A model generated the notes under the pieces. The model was not told the DNA's origin, did not search any database, and saw only the letters and a program-made list of their open reading frames with translations. From NCBI GenBank assembly GCA_000383715.1, contig KB911840.1, positions 36,207 to 100,206 on the forward strand: a stretch of 64,000 bases of DNA, given 5' to 3'. This stretch comes from Verrucomicrobia bacterium SCGC AAA164-E04. Lineage in GTDB: Bacteria > Verrucomicrobiota > Verrucomicrobiia > Limisphaerales > AAA164-E04. Positions within the stretch are counted from its first letter, which is position 1; each line of letters begins with the position of its first letter. This document shows positions 36,936 to 44,787 of this stretch, in pieces. The position numbers and the translations under genes are program-made.

Positions 36936-38675
36936 TCAGTCGGAAACGCCCTCCCTCAGCCACGGTAGATTGAAGCGATAATGCAGACGGCTGCTGATCA
37001 GATGGATGACGCTGCCTGGAGTTTGCGTGGCGGCAAGGTAACCGGCGTGTTCGGCACGCGTCGGGGTGGCGGTGAATTCCTGAGTCCAGGCTCCGCCGTC
37101 CCAATCACCTGCACCTGGTGTGAGCAGTTTGCGTACGGGCCAGGTTTCACCTTCGTCAAATGAGACGGCGGCGAACATACCGTGCCCGGTGAGTTCTTCG
37201 CCCTTCTGATCAGTGAAGGTCATGTTGACGGACTCAGGCTTAGCGCGATTGCCGGAAGTGAAGGATACCAACAGCAACGCGCCTTCCTGAAGGCGCCTCA
37301 AAACAAGTCGCTGTCCTCCTCCGATCGGCGGAAACGGAGAGGCCTCGTAGGTCCAGGTTTTCCCCAGGTCGGTAGAAAGGCTCATCGGCATGTGCCCATT
37401 GATGGAGTCGCCGCGACCAAATGCCAGCAGTCGACCATCTTTTAACTCAATTACCTTGGCATGTATTCCAGCGATGGTTCCCTCACCTGTTGCGCCTTGG
37501 GTGAACTGCGGCTTTGGTTTGCCTTCGCCTGGATCCTCCCACGTTTTGCCGCGATCCCGGCTGATGTGCAGCGCCGTCCCACCGTTTCCGCCGGGGACCG
37601 CATCGCAGTTCTGGATCAATGCTCCATTGTTGGTCAGCAACGTGCCGGAGATCACCTGGTGACGACCAATCAGTCTCGCGTCAACGGCTTGCGGCGGTGT
37701 CCAGGTGATGCCGTTGTCCAGGCTGGTGCGCATCAGCAACGCGAGTTTCGCCCAACCCTGGCCGCCATTGGGAGCCATGCCGTTGAAGTGGTAAATGGTA
37801 TCTTCCCCATCGTGGAAAATGCTGGACCCATGCATGTTCCGGTTCGGCGCCTTGAAGAACTCGCTGGACGCATCCCACGCATCTGCCCCTGGCCGCAGCC
37901 GGCTTGCGAGAACGGTTAGTTCGGTCCCTTGTTCTCTGCCCGTGGAATACCAGATCGCCAGCAGGTCACCGTTTGGCAGCCAGGTGATCGAGGGTTGGTG
38001 ATTGTGCTTCCCGAACGGTTCCCCTTCATCGACCGGCGCCAACACAAATGGAATCGGCCGGGCGAAGAACGGTTTGTCGCCGGATTGCGCCGTCCAATCG
38101 AAGTTTTCCTGAGACACATCGCGAGCCCAACGCGGTGCAGGGGACGCGGGAACCGGCGTCATGCTGAGCACACGGTCATCCGTTTCCTCGACGTTGAAAT
38201 GCCGATAGGTCGATGGTGCACCAGGGCCATCTTGTTCGGCAATGATCAGCACATGCAATGGTCGTGATCGGTCAATCCGGATCATTGTGTTTGCTGACAA
38301 GGCACGTTCTGCCATGCCCGGGCTACAATCAAATTTGTCGCGCCGCCACTCCTCAAAATGGATGACCTTGGTGCCGGAAACAAATACTGCAAGATGGATG
38401 TCATCGCGAGCATCGAGAGCGAAGCGTTTGGCACCTTCCCACTCGAAGCCCAGAGTCTGATTGATAGTTGCAGTGGACGTGTAAGGGTTAAACACATAGG
38501 CAGTACTCCACGGTGGTAAACCCTGGATCTCCGACAGCGCGAAACGATCTCTACCCGAATTTGAATCACTCCATTTGTCGATCTGTGCCGAGACGGATGA
38601 AGACGGTGTGACGCGGCAGCTCACAGTGATGCCAACGGTGAGAAGGATTGCGAGGATGTGAATTGTGCGTTTCAT
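36936..38675 (-). CDS. Secreted sialidase-like (BNR/Asp-box) glycosidase
   Basis: 579 residues with a lipoprotein-like signal (MKRTIHILAILLTVGITVSC). Several Asp-box repeats mark blades of a six-bladed propeller: SLDNGITW, SRDRGKTW, STDLGKTW and SFDEGETW. An N-terminal beta-rich module of about 200 residues precedes the propeller and could bind carbohydrate. This architecture fits exo-alpha-sialidase/neuraminidase-like proteins; true sialidase activity cannot be confirmed because the Arg triad is not certain. Base composition is more GC-rich than the flanks, so it may be acquired. A 24-base repeat shared with 40.08 kb lies right before its start codon. Confidence 0.7.
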   Translation of the reverse strand: MKRTIHILAILLTVGITVSCRVTPSSSVSAQIDKWSDSNSGRDRFALSEIQGLPPWSTAYVFNPYTSTATINQTLGFEWEGAKRFALDARDDIHLAVFVSGTKVIHFEEWRRDKFDCSPGMAERALSANTMIRIDRSRPLHVLIIAEQDGPGAPSTYRHFNVEETDDRVLSMTPVPASPAPRWARDVSQENFDWTAQSGDKPFFARPIPFVLAPVDEGEPFGKHNHQPSITWLPNGDLLAIWYSTGREQGTELTVLASRLRPGADAWDASSEFFKAPNRNMHGSSIFHDGEDTIYHFNGMAPNGGQGWAKLALLMRTSLDNGITWTPPQAVDARLIGRHQVISGTLLTNNGALIQNCDAVPGGNGGTALHISRDRGKTWEDPGEGKPKPQFTQGATGEGTIAGIHAKVIELKDGRLLAFGRGDSINGHMPMSLSTDLGKTWTYEASPFPPIGGGQRLVLRRLQEGALLLVSFTSGNRAKPESVNMTFTDQKGEELTGHGMFAAVSFDEGETWPVRKLLTPGAGDWDGGAWTQEFTATPTRAEHAGYLAATQTPGSVIHLISSRLHYRFNLPWLREGVSD

Positions 38676-38677
38676 GT

Positions 38678-38701
38678 CGAAGGTTTGAGTTCAGGTGTGC
38701 C
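38678..38701 (-). repeat. 24-bp repeated leader element, copy 1
   Basis: This sequence matches 40077-40100 at 22 of 24 bases (core CGAAGGTTTGAG on the plus strand, followed by TTCAGGTG or CTCAGGTG). Here it sits two bases before the ATG of the sialidase-like gene. It could be a shared leader, a regulatory site or a recombination scar. No third copy was spotted by eye. Confidence 0.5.
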
Positions 38702-38960
38702 TTTGCGGCTTTCACACGACGATAGAGTCAGGTGTGGCGCGAAAGCGATAAAGAGATTTGATGAGATTAGTAAGTAGTTTCATTGGGATGTGGAAGCAAA
38801 TTGTGTGGTTTTCTTCAGCCAACACCAAAGGTCTTGCATCCGCTACTGGGAGCGTCCCTGGGAATCTGGTTGCGGTTCCAAAGCACCCTTCGGTCCCATC
38901 TTCGGGGCGGTAGCGATTTGGTGTGCGTCGCCTTGTTCGGTAAGTCCAGATTGACACTCC

Positions 38961-39203
38961 TTAAAGTCTCATCGTGTGCTTCGTCCGCCATCCGCTCAGC
39001 AACAAGATCAACCCGGTCAGAGTCACTAGAGCACCAACGGCGGCGGTAGCCAGCGTATTGCTGATGGCCTGTGCGAGTGCGGGTGAGGAATCAATGGTCA
39101 TCGTCGTATTCATGACGTATATTTCGGCCGCGGTGAAGCTTACTCCGATCAATCCGGCGAATATTAGAATCCAGCCGGTGCGTTTGAGAGTTTTTACTTT
39201 CAT
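38961..39203 (-). CDS. Small two-span membrane protein (DUF3185-like)
   Basis: 80 residues. Two membrane segments (WILIFAGLIGVSFTAAEIYV and AVGALVTLTGLILLLSGW) flank a short polar loop. The pattern of Gly-rich span, loop and Gly-rich span resembles DUF3185-type proteins, but the match is not strong. Basic residues at the N-terminus support inside orientation. Confidence 0.5.
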   Translation of the reverse strand: MKVKTLKRTGWILIFAGLIGVSFTAAEIYVMNTTMTIDSSPALAQAISNTLATAAVGALVTLTGLILLLSGWRTKHTMRL

Positions 39204-39305
39204 TAATCGAAACTTGTCGTGTACGCACGACGCAGGCGATTACAATCTGAGTTTGAAAATTGACCATGGTTCGATCTTTCGCGGTGTGGCTAGTCCTTTT
39301 GGCGC

Positions 39306-39990
39306 CTAACCGTGCCATCTCCCCAGTAAATGATCCGGGAAAGCACGCGTCACGAATCCATTGGGAGACCATACGGGGACTTTTTGTTCGATGGTTGCCT
39401 TGGTTGTTGCGTGAAAATCAACCTCTGGAGTGGAGGCCAGCCAGGCGTTGCTTCCATTCAGAGCATCTGACCCAGAGGCGCATATCGCTGCTTCGGCTGG
39501 AGACAAAGGCGATCAGATCTCTTTTGGGCAAAACAACCGGCATAGAATTGCTTAACTGCAGTTGCGTAGGATCGGAGAACAGTCTTCTTGATTCGCCCGT
39601 TTCCGTGTTCATGAGGTGGATCTGGCTCTTCCGCGCAGGATCTTGCTCTGGCTGAGCCCCCATCCAGACGATGTACTGGGAGTCAGGCAACCACGAGGGG
39701 ATCAGGTTCATCCCTCCATCGACAAGGGCGCGGGTCGTCCCATCCATATTGGAAATCCAGAGCGATCGGCCATGGTCAATCTCTTTCACGTATATCAACT
39801 TTTTCCCGTCAGGGGAGCAGCCGCGCTCGGAATGAGTGAGCTGATGGCTTTTGAACCGTCTTCCTTCATGCGATAAAGCTGGAGGATGTCTTTTCGTCGG
39901 CATGGCTAACAATAACCTCACACAAGCGAGTTCCAGTTGAAAAGGCAGGACTATCTTCGGCGATGGTAAGCTCAAGAAGGACAATATTGG
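39306..39990 (-). pseudogene. TolB/PD40-type beta-propeller protein, multiply frameshifted
   Basis: Four reading-frame pieces line up in order on the minus strand: FSTGTRLCEVIVSHADEK, then DILQLYRMKEDGSKA, then the long piece with CSPDGKKLIYVKEIDHGRS and LWISNMDGTTRALVDGG, then SDALNGSNAWLASTPEVDF and VPVWSPNG. The SPDGKKLxY and LWxSNMDG motifs are those of WD40-like PD40 repeats in TolB-type proteins. At least three indels are needed to join them, so this is a decaying gene. A leader copy of the 24-bp repeat lies upstream at 40.08 kb. Confidence 0.65.
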
Positions 39991-40076
39991 TGCCTAGAAA
40001 ACCGATTAACAAGGTTTGGAAACTCTTGATATTCCCATCAGGTGGGGAAATTGGAGCGAGCAGTGTATTCTTTTAG

Positions 40077-40100
40077 CGAAGGTTTGAGCTCAGGTGAGCC
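40077..40100 (-). repeat. 24-bp repeated leader element, copy 2
   Basis: Second copy of the element at 38678-38701. It lies about 90 bases upstream of the TolB-like pseudogene and downstream of the 40178 pseudogene. The copy continues into a GC-rich stretch whose CTTGCTCGGT also occurs near 36.88 kb. Confidence 0.5.
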
Positions 40101-40177
40101 ACCTGCAGCATCTTGCTCGGTGGGCGATGGACCTGAGTAAATGCGAGAGTTGTTCACTTCATCTTTTTGGTTTTTAC

Positions 40178-40637
40178 TTATTGCCTGCCAAACCATATTC
40201 GTTTGATCTTAACCCATGCGTCCTTATCGGTTTCTTCGATTGGCTTGAACATTAGATAGCTCAGTGCCCCTGTGTAGCCCTCCGCGTATGCCAGATTAAT
40301 GGTATAGGATCGAAATTTTCCGTCACCAACAATCTCAAATCCAACACGGTCTTCTGCTCTAAAGGATGTCTGATGACTGTCTGTCTTATATTTCGTCCAG
40401 GTAGCCATCCAATTCTTTTGACTGGTTTTGAAAGCGGCTTCGATGTGTAAAACAGGAGCGTCTTCAGCTTGCCACAGCCTTGGTGGACTGATGGCCCTCA
40501 TGTCACGCTTTTCAAGATCAAGCTGGATGTAACCTTTGATGGGCCAGCCTGCATCTGTTCCTTGATTTCCTGCGGCTTGATAATGCCAATTCCGATGACA
40601 GACAGGCGGTAGTGATTAGCGTGATTAAAAGGATCAT
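40178..40637 (-). pseudogene. Secreted sugar-binding-like protein with one frameshift
   Basis: The ATG at 40637 begins a lipoprotein-type signal (MILLITLITTACLSS). One frame over, a long clean reading continues: NWHYQAAGNQGTDAGWPI, LDLEKRDMRAISPPRLW, then FEIVGDGKFRSYTINLA and WVKIKRIWFGRQ to the stop at 40178. The VGDGxFRxYxINL pattern followed by a terminal ExxxIRL-like strand is typical of galactose-binding-like modules in surface glycosidases. An open frame of 107 codons from 40501 is only the rear part. One indel separates signal and domain. Confidence 0.55.
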
Positions 40638-40822
40638 TTTCTGGCCTATTTTGTTTCTCTGTCTATTTGCACAACCATCTTGTTCACTATTTTGTGAAAC
40701 CGTGCATCCGCGAGTAAAATCAAAGCGTCGAAGACCCGTGAGCCAGAACCCAAAACACTGGCTTTGCCGTCCCAACAAATTGTAGATCGCTGTTGATCGT
40801 TTCCTGCGTGGGCTCCAGTCAT
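40638..40822. other. Gap between two pseudogenes
   Basis: A minus-strand open frame here contains the piece CWDGKASVLGSGSRVFDALIL. Its VLGSG resembles the VLGSGLDFLADK end of the 32.4-kb pseudogene, but the similarity is short and I do not call a gene. Confidence 0.25.
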
Positions 40823-41164
40823 CACTTCTTTGCGCTGCGTTTTGTGAATACAATCCAATTCAGCGTTGCGGCCAGGTTAAAAAAGAACGAAAGCCAGCAA
40901 TTTGAGAGCTGAGGGATTTATGGCTCCAGATCCCGCCATGAGTGCGGCTGCAATTGTCGAGAGAATTACTGTGAGAAGAGTATGCTTGGGTTTGTCTATC
41001 TGGCCTTATCCCCCGAGTGGGGACTGATTGCTCCCAGTAGTTGGTAATACTCCTGTGATACCCCTGGATAGTAGCCGTTGTTTCGCCCTCTCAAATTCGG
41101 CTTGTGAACGATCGTCGCCATCTCTGAACAAGACGAGTTTTTCCAGATCGGATGCAATTATCAT
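40823..41164 (-). pseudogene. SHOCT-domain membrane protein, broken
   Basis: The start MIIASDLEKLVLFRDGDD leads into SQAEFERAKQRLLS, matching the short SHOCT helical-hairpin motif (xLxKLxxLxDxGxxxxxEFExxKxxLL). A TAA interrupts the frame after QSPLGG; the same frame then resumes with HTLLTVILSTIAAALMAGSG, a membrane helix, and after a slip at a T6 run ends in NLAATLNWIVFTKRSAKK. An in-frame stop plus a homopolymer slip shows decay. The original protein had about 110 residues with a cytoplasmic SHOCT and two spans. Confidence 0.55.
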
Positions 41165-41299
41165 TTCTTAAGCGAGCGACAAGCTTCACCGGCTTGTCCG
41201 GTAAAGTACCTTGTGAGTCACAAATTTTTTAAAAACAGACATTATCAACAATCCTAATCTGGCTAGTAACAGGGTCAGGCCAACAAAAATGTGACCCAC

Positions 41300-41640
41300 T
41301 CACTGCATTCCCTGTGGGGGTGGATTTGGTATGGGCAGCGCAACATATGAACCGTAAAGAAATCCTAAAATTAAAAAAGCCAATCCAACGAACCATTTGC
41401 GTGAAGAGGAAGCAAGGCGCTTGCCAAAAGCTTTTATTATCCCCCCAACAATCGACGCTTCAATCACTACCACACCCCCTAAAAACTCCACTTGGATACC
41501 AAGGTATAAAGGCGATGCATGGCCGCCTTCTCGGGAGGTAAATCGGGATACGGAAATGCAAAAAACGCCCCATTGATCATGCCACAGATCAACACGATGA
41601 TTCCAAGTCAAAAGACGTAAACGAATCGAAGTCCATTCAT
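41300..41640 (-). pseudogene. Small membrane protein, broken by TGA and a frameshift
   Basis: ATG at 41640 gives MNGLRFVYVF, a TGA, then in the same frame LGIIVLICGMINGAFFAFPY and PDLPPEKAAMHR. The next frame continues with LYLGIQVEFLGGVVVIEASI and a final span SSRKWFVGLAFLILGFLYGS. Together they form a plausible three-span protein of about 110 residues. A hairpin GGGTCA/TGACCC lies 3 bases beyond the stop (41271-41297), preceded by TAAC. Confidence 0.5.
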
Positions 41641-41641
41641 T

Positions 41642-41851
41642 TTAATGGTTCCAGCTATGATTCAGGTGTCGATTCGCGGTGGGTAGCGGTTTGTTGTGCG
41701 CCGCCAGTTCGCCCGATCCGGCCGGAGACGTGGTTTGCCTTCACAACTCGGTGATCTTACTCAACTGGGATTGGACCAGCGGGTGTTTATTCGTGCAGTG
41801 GGTGCGCATCTCCGTCAGTTCAAGCGCGCAGCCTCTAGTCTGCTCGAAGGA
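41642..41851 (-). pseudogene. C-terminal scrap of a Wzz/GumC-like chain-length regulator
   Basis: About 70 codons with one internal TGA. The readable part CALELTEMRTHCTNKHPLVQ followed by SQLSKITEL matches the coiled-coil phrase (LTxLRxxYTxxHPLVQxQLxKIxEL) of polysaccharide co-polymerases. The rest of the gene is missing. With the neighbouring acyltransferase it hints that a surface-polysaccharide gene set once stood here. Confidence 0.4.
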
Positions 41852-41911
41852 TCGGGTGTGCTATTTGCGGCAACGGATGCAGTGACAATTGTCGTCACAC
41901 CGAGGTGCTTG

Positions 41912-42486
41912 TCAGGTGATTTTATTTTGTCCTTCATCAGTCAAATACTCCTTTTCTAATTTCAGCAGATCACGCTTGCGTGCTTTGAGTCGTTTCGCTG
42001 GATTACCCAAATAAACAGACCATTCTTCAGTTGATTTTGTTACCATAGAGAGCGCTCCAACCGAAGTGCCTTCCGCTAAAACGACACCTGGAAATATCAG
42101 AGAGTTTGTTCCGCTATTGAATGTCTTCCAATTACAATTTCTTTTTTTATCTCGCGTTTGTATTTGTCTGGTACTGTTGGATTCGTTAGCGTTCGTCCAC
42201 CATAGTCGTCACTTTGAGTAAATACGTGGCATCCGTATGCCAATCCTGAAAAATCTTCAAGTGTAGCTCCTTTTTCACCTCCCGCCACATTGCAAAAGAC
42301 TGCTATATGCACATTCCTTCCAATAATCACTTTTCCAGAAATAACGCAAAAATCATCTATGCGAGAATGGTCTCCTATTTCAATTTGCTCTGGGCTATAA
42401 ATAGACGCCTTTTCGCTGATTCGAACATTGTTCCCCAAATATTTAAAGCCCATTAGCTCAAGTTGTTTCTCATTTAGAAATGCCAT
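41912..42486 (-). pseudogene. Left-handed beta-helix (hexapeptide) O-acyltransferase, frameshifted
   Basis: The first 120 codons (from MAFLNEKQLELMGFKYLG) show hexapeptide repeats (VRISEKASIYSPEQIEIGDH, VIIGRNVHIAVFCNVAGG) and the family His-rich loop region (FTQSDDYGGRTLTNP). The frame then stops, but a single shift near 42120 restores NSLIFPGVVLAEGTSVGALS and WSVYLGNPAKRL, the standard end of NeuD/WbbJ-type sugar acetyltransferases, with a stop at 41912. It is the first gene beside the integrase remnant, pointing away from it. Confidence 0.65.
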
Positions 42487-42520
42487 ATCTCTGCTCCTTA
42501 TGTATGGATTAGCTTTTCAA

Positions 42521-42569
42521 CTAACGCCGCAACAACGAAGTTCTTGTATGCGTGCTTTGCCTTGTTAAC
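42521..42569. other. Imperfect palindrome resembling a degenerate integron recombination site
   Basis: The plus strand begins CTAACGCCGCAA and ends TTTGCCTTGTTAAC. TAAC-n3-GCAA at one end mirrors TTGC-n3-GTTA at the other across about 25 bases. Such paired core sites flanking an imperfect hairpin are the architecture of attC or attI sites. The position, between the IntI remnant and the first minus-strand gene, is where attI or the first attC would lie. The core does not fit GTTRRRY exactly and the site is short, so the call is tentative. Confidence 0.3.
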
Positions 42570-42596
42570 TGTAAATTTTAGATAAGATAACAGTTC

Positions 42597-42657
42597 GGAT
42601 TAATGGAAAACTTTCCATACTATCGTTCCTATTAGGTGTGTTATTTTCCATTAATCC
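42597..42657. repeat. 14-bp perfect inverted repeat
   Basis: GGATTAATGGAAAA (42597-42610) and TTTTCCATTAATCC (42644-42657) are exact reverse complements with a 33-base loop. There is no T-run after it, so it is not a simple terminator. It lies in the 5' region of the integrase remnant and could be an element end or an operator. No target-site duplication was seen outside it. Confidence 0.6.
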
Positions 42658-42746
42658 TAATATCGGGAAAGAAAAAGTGGAAAGATCGCCGCTAGTGATA
42701 TTGAGTTGACTGATTTTCTATTAAAATTGACATTAGGATATGTAAC

Positions 42747-43362
42747 GTGGAAAGCAAGACGAGATTTATTCCCAATCCGAACAAGCGTTTGATGGAGTGT
42801 ATACGGCTTCGTATGAAGGATGTGGACTTTGGGCAAGATCAGATACTTGTTCGAGATAGAAAAGAGGGAAAAGACCGAGTCACCGTTCTACCTCGGCAAA
42901 TTTATTTACCACTGGAGAGACAGATTGAAAAAGTGCAGATGCTGCATCACAAAAACTTGGCTGATGGATTTGGCGAGGTTCATTTGCCGTCAGCCATGGG
43001 GGGGATATCTCAGTCCCGGCAGATCATTTGAATGGCAATATGTCTTTCCTTCGAAAAAACGTTCCATTGATCCAAGACCGGGGAAAGAGCGCAGGTATTA
43101 TGTCATGAAAAATGGATTACAGAAAGCAGGTAAGCATTCCTGTCAAGTTGCCGCTATTTCGAAACGGGTCGGCACACACACGCTGCGTCATTCATTTGCC
43201 ACCCATATGCTGGAGCACGGTATCAATATGCGCACCCTTCAGGGATTCATGGGACATGCGGATGTGAAAACGACCGAAATCCATACCCACGCGATGCGTC
43301 GCGATCTGAAACGCCTGACGAGTCCACTGGATCGAATCATGGAGGATCATGCTACCCAATGA
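42747..43362 (+). pseudogene. Integron integrase (IntI-type tyrosine recombinase) remnant
   Basis: Two overlapping frames joined at the G7 run 42998-43004 give an IntI C-terminal half. RLMECIRLRMKDVDFGQDQI carries box I; ADGFGEVHLPSAMGG and FEWQYVFPSKKRSIDPRPGK are the extra IntI-specific segment that sets integron integrases apart from XerC/D. HTLRHSFATHMLEHG is box II. The catalytic Tyr position reads TEIHTH instead of the usual TxIYTH, so the nucleophile is lost. About 140 N-terminal residues are absent. The gene points away from the minus-strand array to its left and ends inside the next gene's start. Confidence 0.8.
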
Positions 43363-44761
43363 GAGTAAATTAAGGAAAGAGTTGCCGCCTTTGGGCCCAC
43401 GATTGTGGATGGTGCCGGTGGGATTCGGGGGGGTGATATTGATTGGGGCTTTGTTGTTGAGCATGCCATTTCTTCAGGCGGGGCCTGGAATGGCGCCTTC
43501 ATTGCTGGATACGTTGTTTGTGGCGGTTTCCGCAACTTGCGTGACGGGTTTATCCACCTTCAACATTGCTGAGGCTTATCATCCTTTTGGATTGGGGGTC
43601 GTTGCCGTGTTGATTCAAGTCGGTGGCCTGGGGATTTTTACGGCTGGCTTGTTGATCACGATGTTTGGGGGAGATCGACCGAGTCTTTCCGAAGAAAAGA
43701 CGATTGACAATACCATCGGCAAGGTGAAATCCATGCGCCCAAAACAAGTCTTTGGATATGCCTGTTTTTTCATTGTGATTTTTGAATTGATGGGTGCGGT
43801 CTTACTGTTTTTCCTTGGGCCTCCGATAGTGCAGGGGGTGGCTGATGGAGGTTTGGGTGCGCGTATGGGGCATAGCCTGTTTCATGCCGTGAGTGCTTTT
43901 TGTAACGCGGGATTTTCCAGTTTTCCTGAAGGCATTTCTGTCTGGCGTGATCATGGTTCGGCCTTGTTGGTGATTAATTTTCTGGTGATCGGTGGTGGCA
44001 TTGGTTTGATCTCATTGATCCAATTGCGAAATCGCATCAGGAAACACCATTCGAAACATACCCAATCCAGGTGGACCATCCAGACCCGTTTGTGCCTTTG
44101 GAGTACTGTCGTGTTGCTTGTGCTTGGAACGGCAGCAATCCTGGTCTTCGAGCGGAATCATACCCTTCAAGGCCTGCCGACGGGTCAACGGGTGTCTCTG
44201 GCTCTGGTGCATTCCGTGATGCTTCGTACGGCAGGATTCAGTGTGGTGGATTTGGAGCAGATGAACCCGGACACCATCCTTGGAAGTCTGGTCTGGATGT
44301 ATATCGGGGGATGTCCCGGTTCGATGGCCGGCGGGATCAAGACGGTGACTTTCGCCGTGATTCTGTTGACGGCATGGTCGGCATTGCAAAGACGTGAATC
44401 AATTCAACTCTGGGGTCGTAAGATCGAATCTAAATTCGTTCAAATTGCCGTGATGATCAGTTTTCTGGCCGGTATGATGATCGTGGTGGGGGTGGGGGCT
44501 CTGATGATCACGGAGGGATCGAACCCGCATTTGCCAGCAGACCGGCGTTGGCTTTCGCTGATCTTTGAAGTGGTGAGTGCGTTCAGTACAGTGGGATTGA
44601 GCTTGAACGTGACCCCACACCTCACGACCGCAGGTAAGGTGGTGGTGATGGCATTGATGTTCATTGGCAGAGTGGGACCACTGATGCTGGCCCTTCATCT
44701 GGCTCGGCCGCTGAAACCCTCCAAGGTGAATTATCCCAGGGAAGATTTGTCATTGGGTTGA
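43349..44761 (+). CDS. Trk/Ktr-type potassium channel subunit (TrkH/KtrB)
   Basis: 470 residues with the four pore loops ATCVTGLSTFNI, SAFCNAGFSSFPEG, MLRTAGFSVVDL and SAFSTVGLSLNV. The loop sequences are closer to the KtrB branch than those of the copy at 4.5 kb. GGAGG sits directly before the ATG, inside the end of the integrase remnant, which it overlaps by 14 bases. The trkA gene follows with a stop/start junction, so this is a complete two-gene K+ uptake system. A G7 run at 43427-43433 is in frame. Confidence 0.88.
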   Translation: MLPNESKLRKELPPLGPRLWMVPVGFGGVILIGALLLSMPFLQAGPGMAPSLLDTLFVAVSATCVTGLSTFNIAEAYHPFGLGVVAVLIQVGGLGIFTAGLLITMFGGDRPSLSEEKTIDNTIGKVKSMRPKQVFGYACFFIVIFELMGAVLLFFLGPPIVQGVADGGLGARMGHSLFHAVSAFCNAGFSSFPEGISVWRDHGSALLVINFLVIGGGIGLISLIQLRNRIRKHHSKHTQSRWTIQTRLCLWSTVVLLVLGTAAILVFERNHTLQGLPTGQRVSLALVHSVMLRTAGFSVVDLEQMNPDTILGSLVWMYIGGCPGSMAGGIKTVTFAVILLTAWSALQRRESIQLWGRKIESKFVQIAVMISFLAGMMIVVGVGALMITEGSNPHLPADRRWLSLIFEVVSAFSTVGLSLNVTPHLTTAGKVVVMALMFIGRVGPLMLALHLARPLKPSKVNYPREDLSLG

Positions 44762-44787
44762 GAGAGGGACTTGTGCCAGACTGTGTC

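Noticed and set aside
38712..38957. 81-codon minus-strand open frame between the sialidase-like gene and a small membrane protein
   Set aside because: Arg/Thr/Pro-rich composition, no ribosome site and no motif; it overlaps the leader region of the sialidase-like gene.
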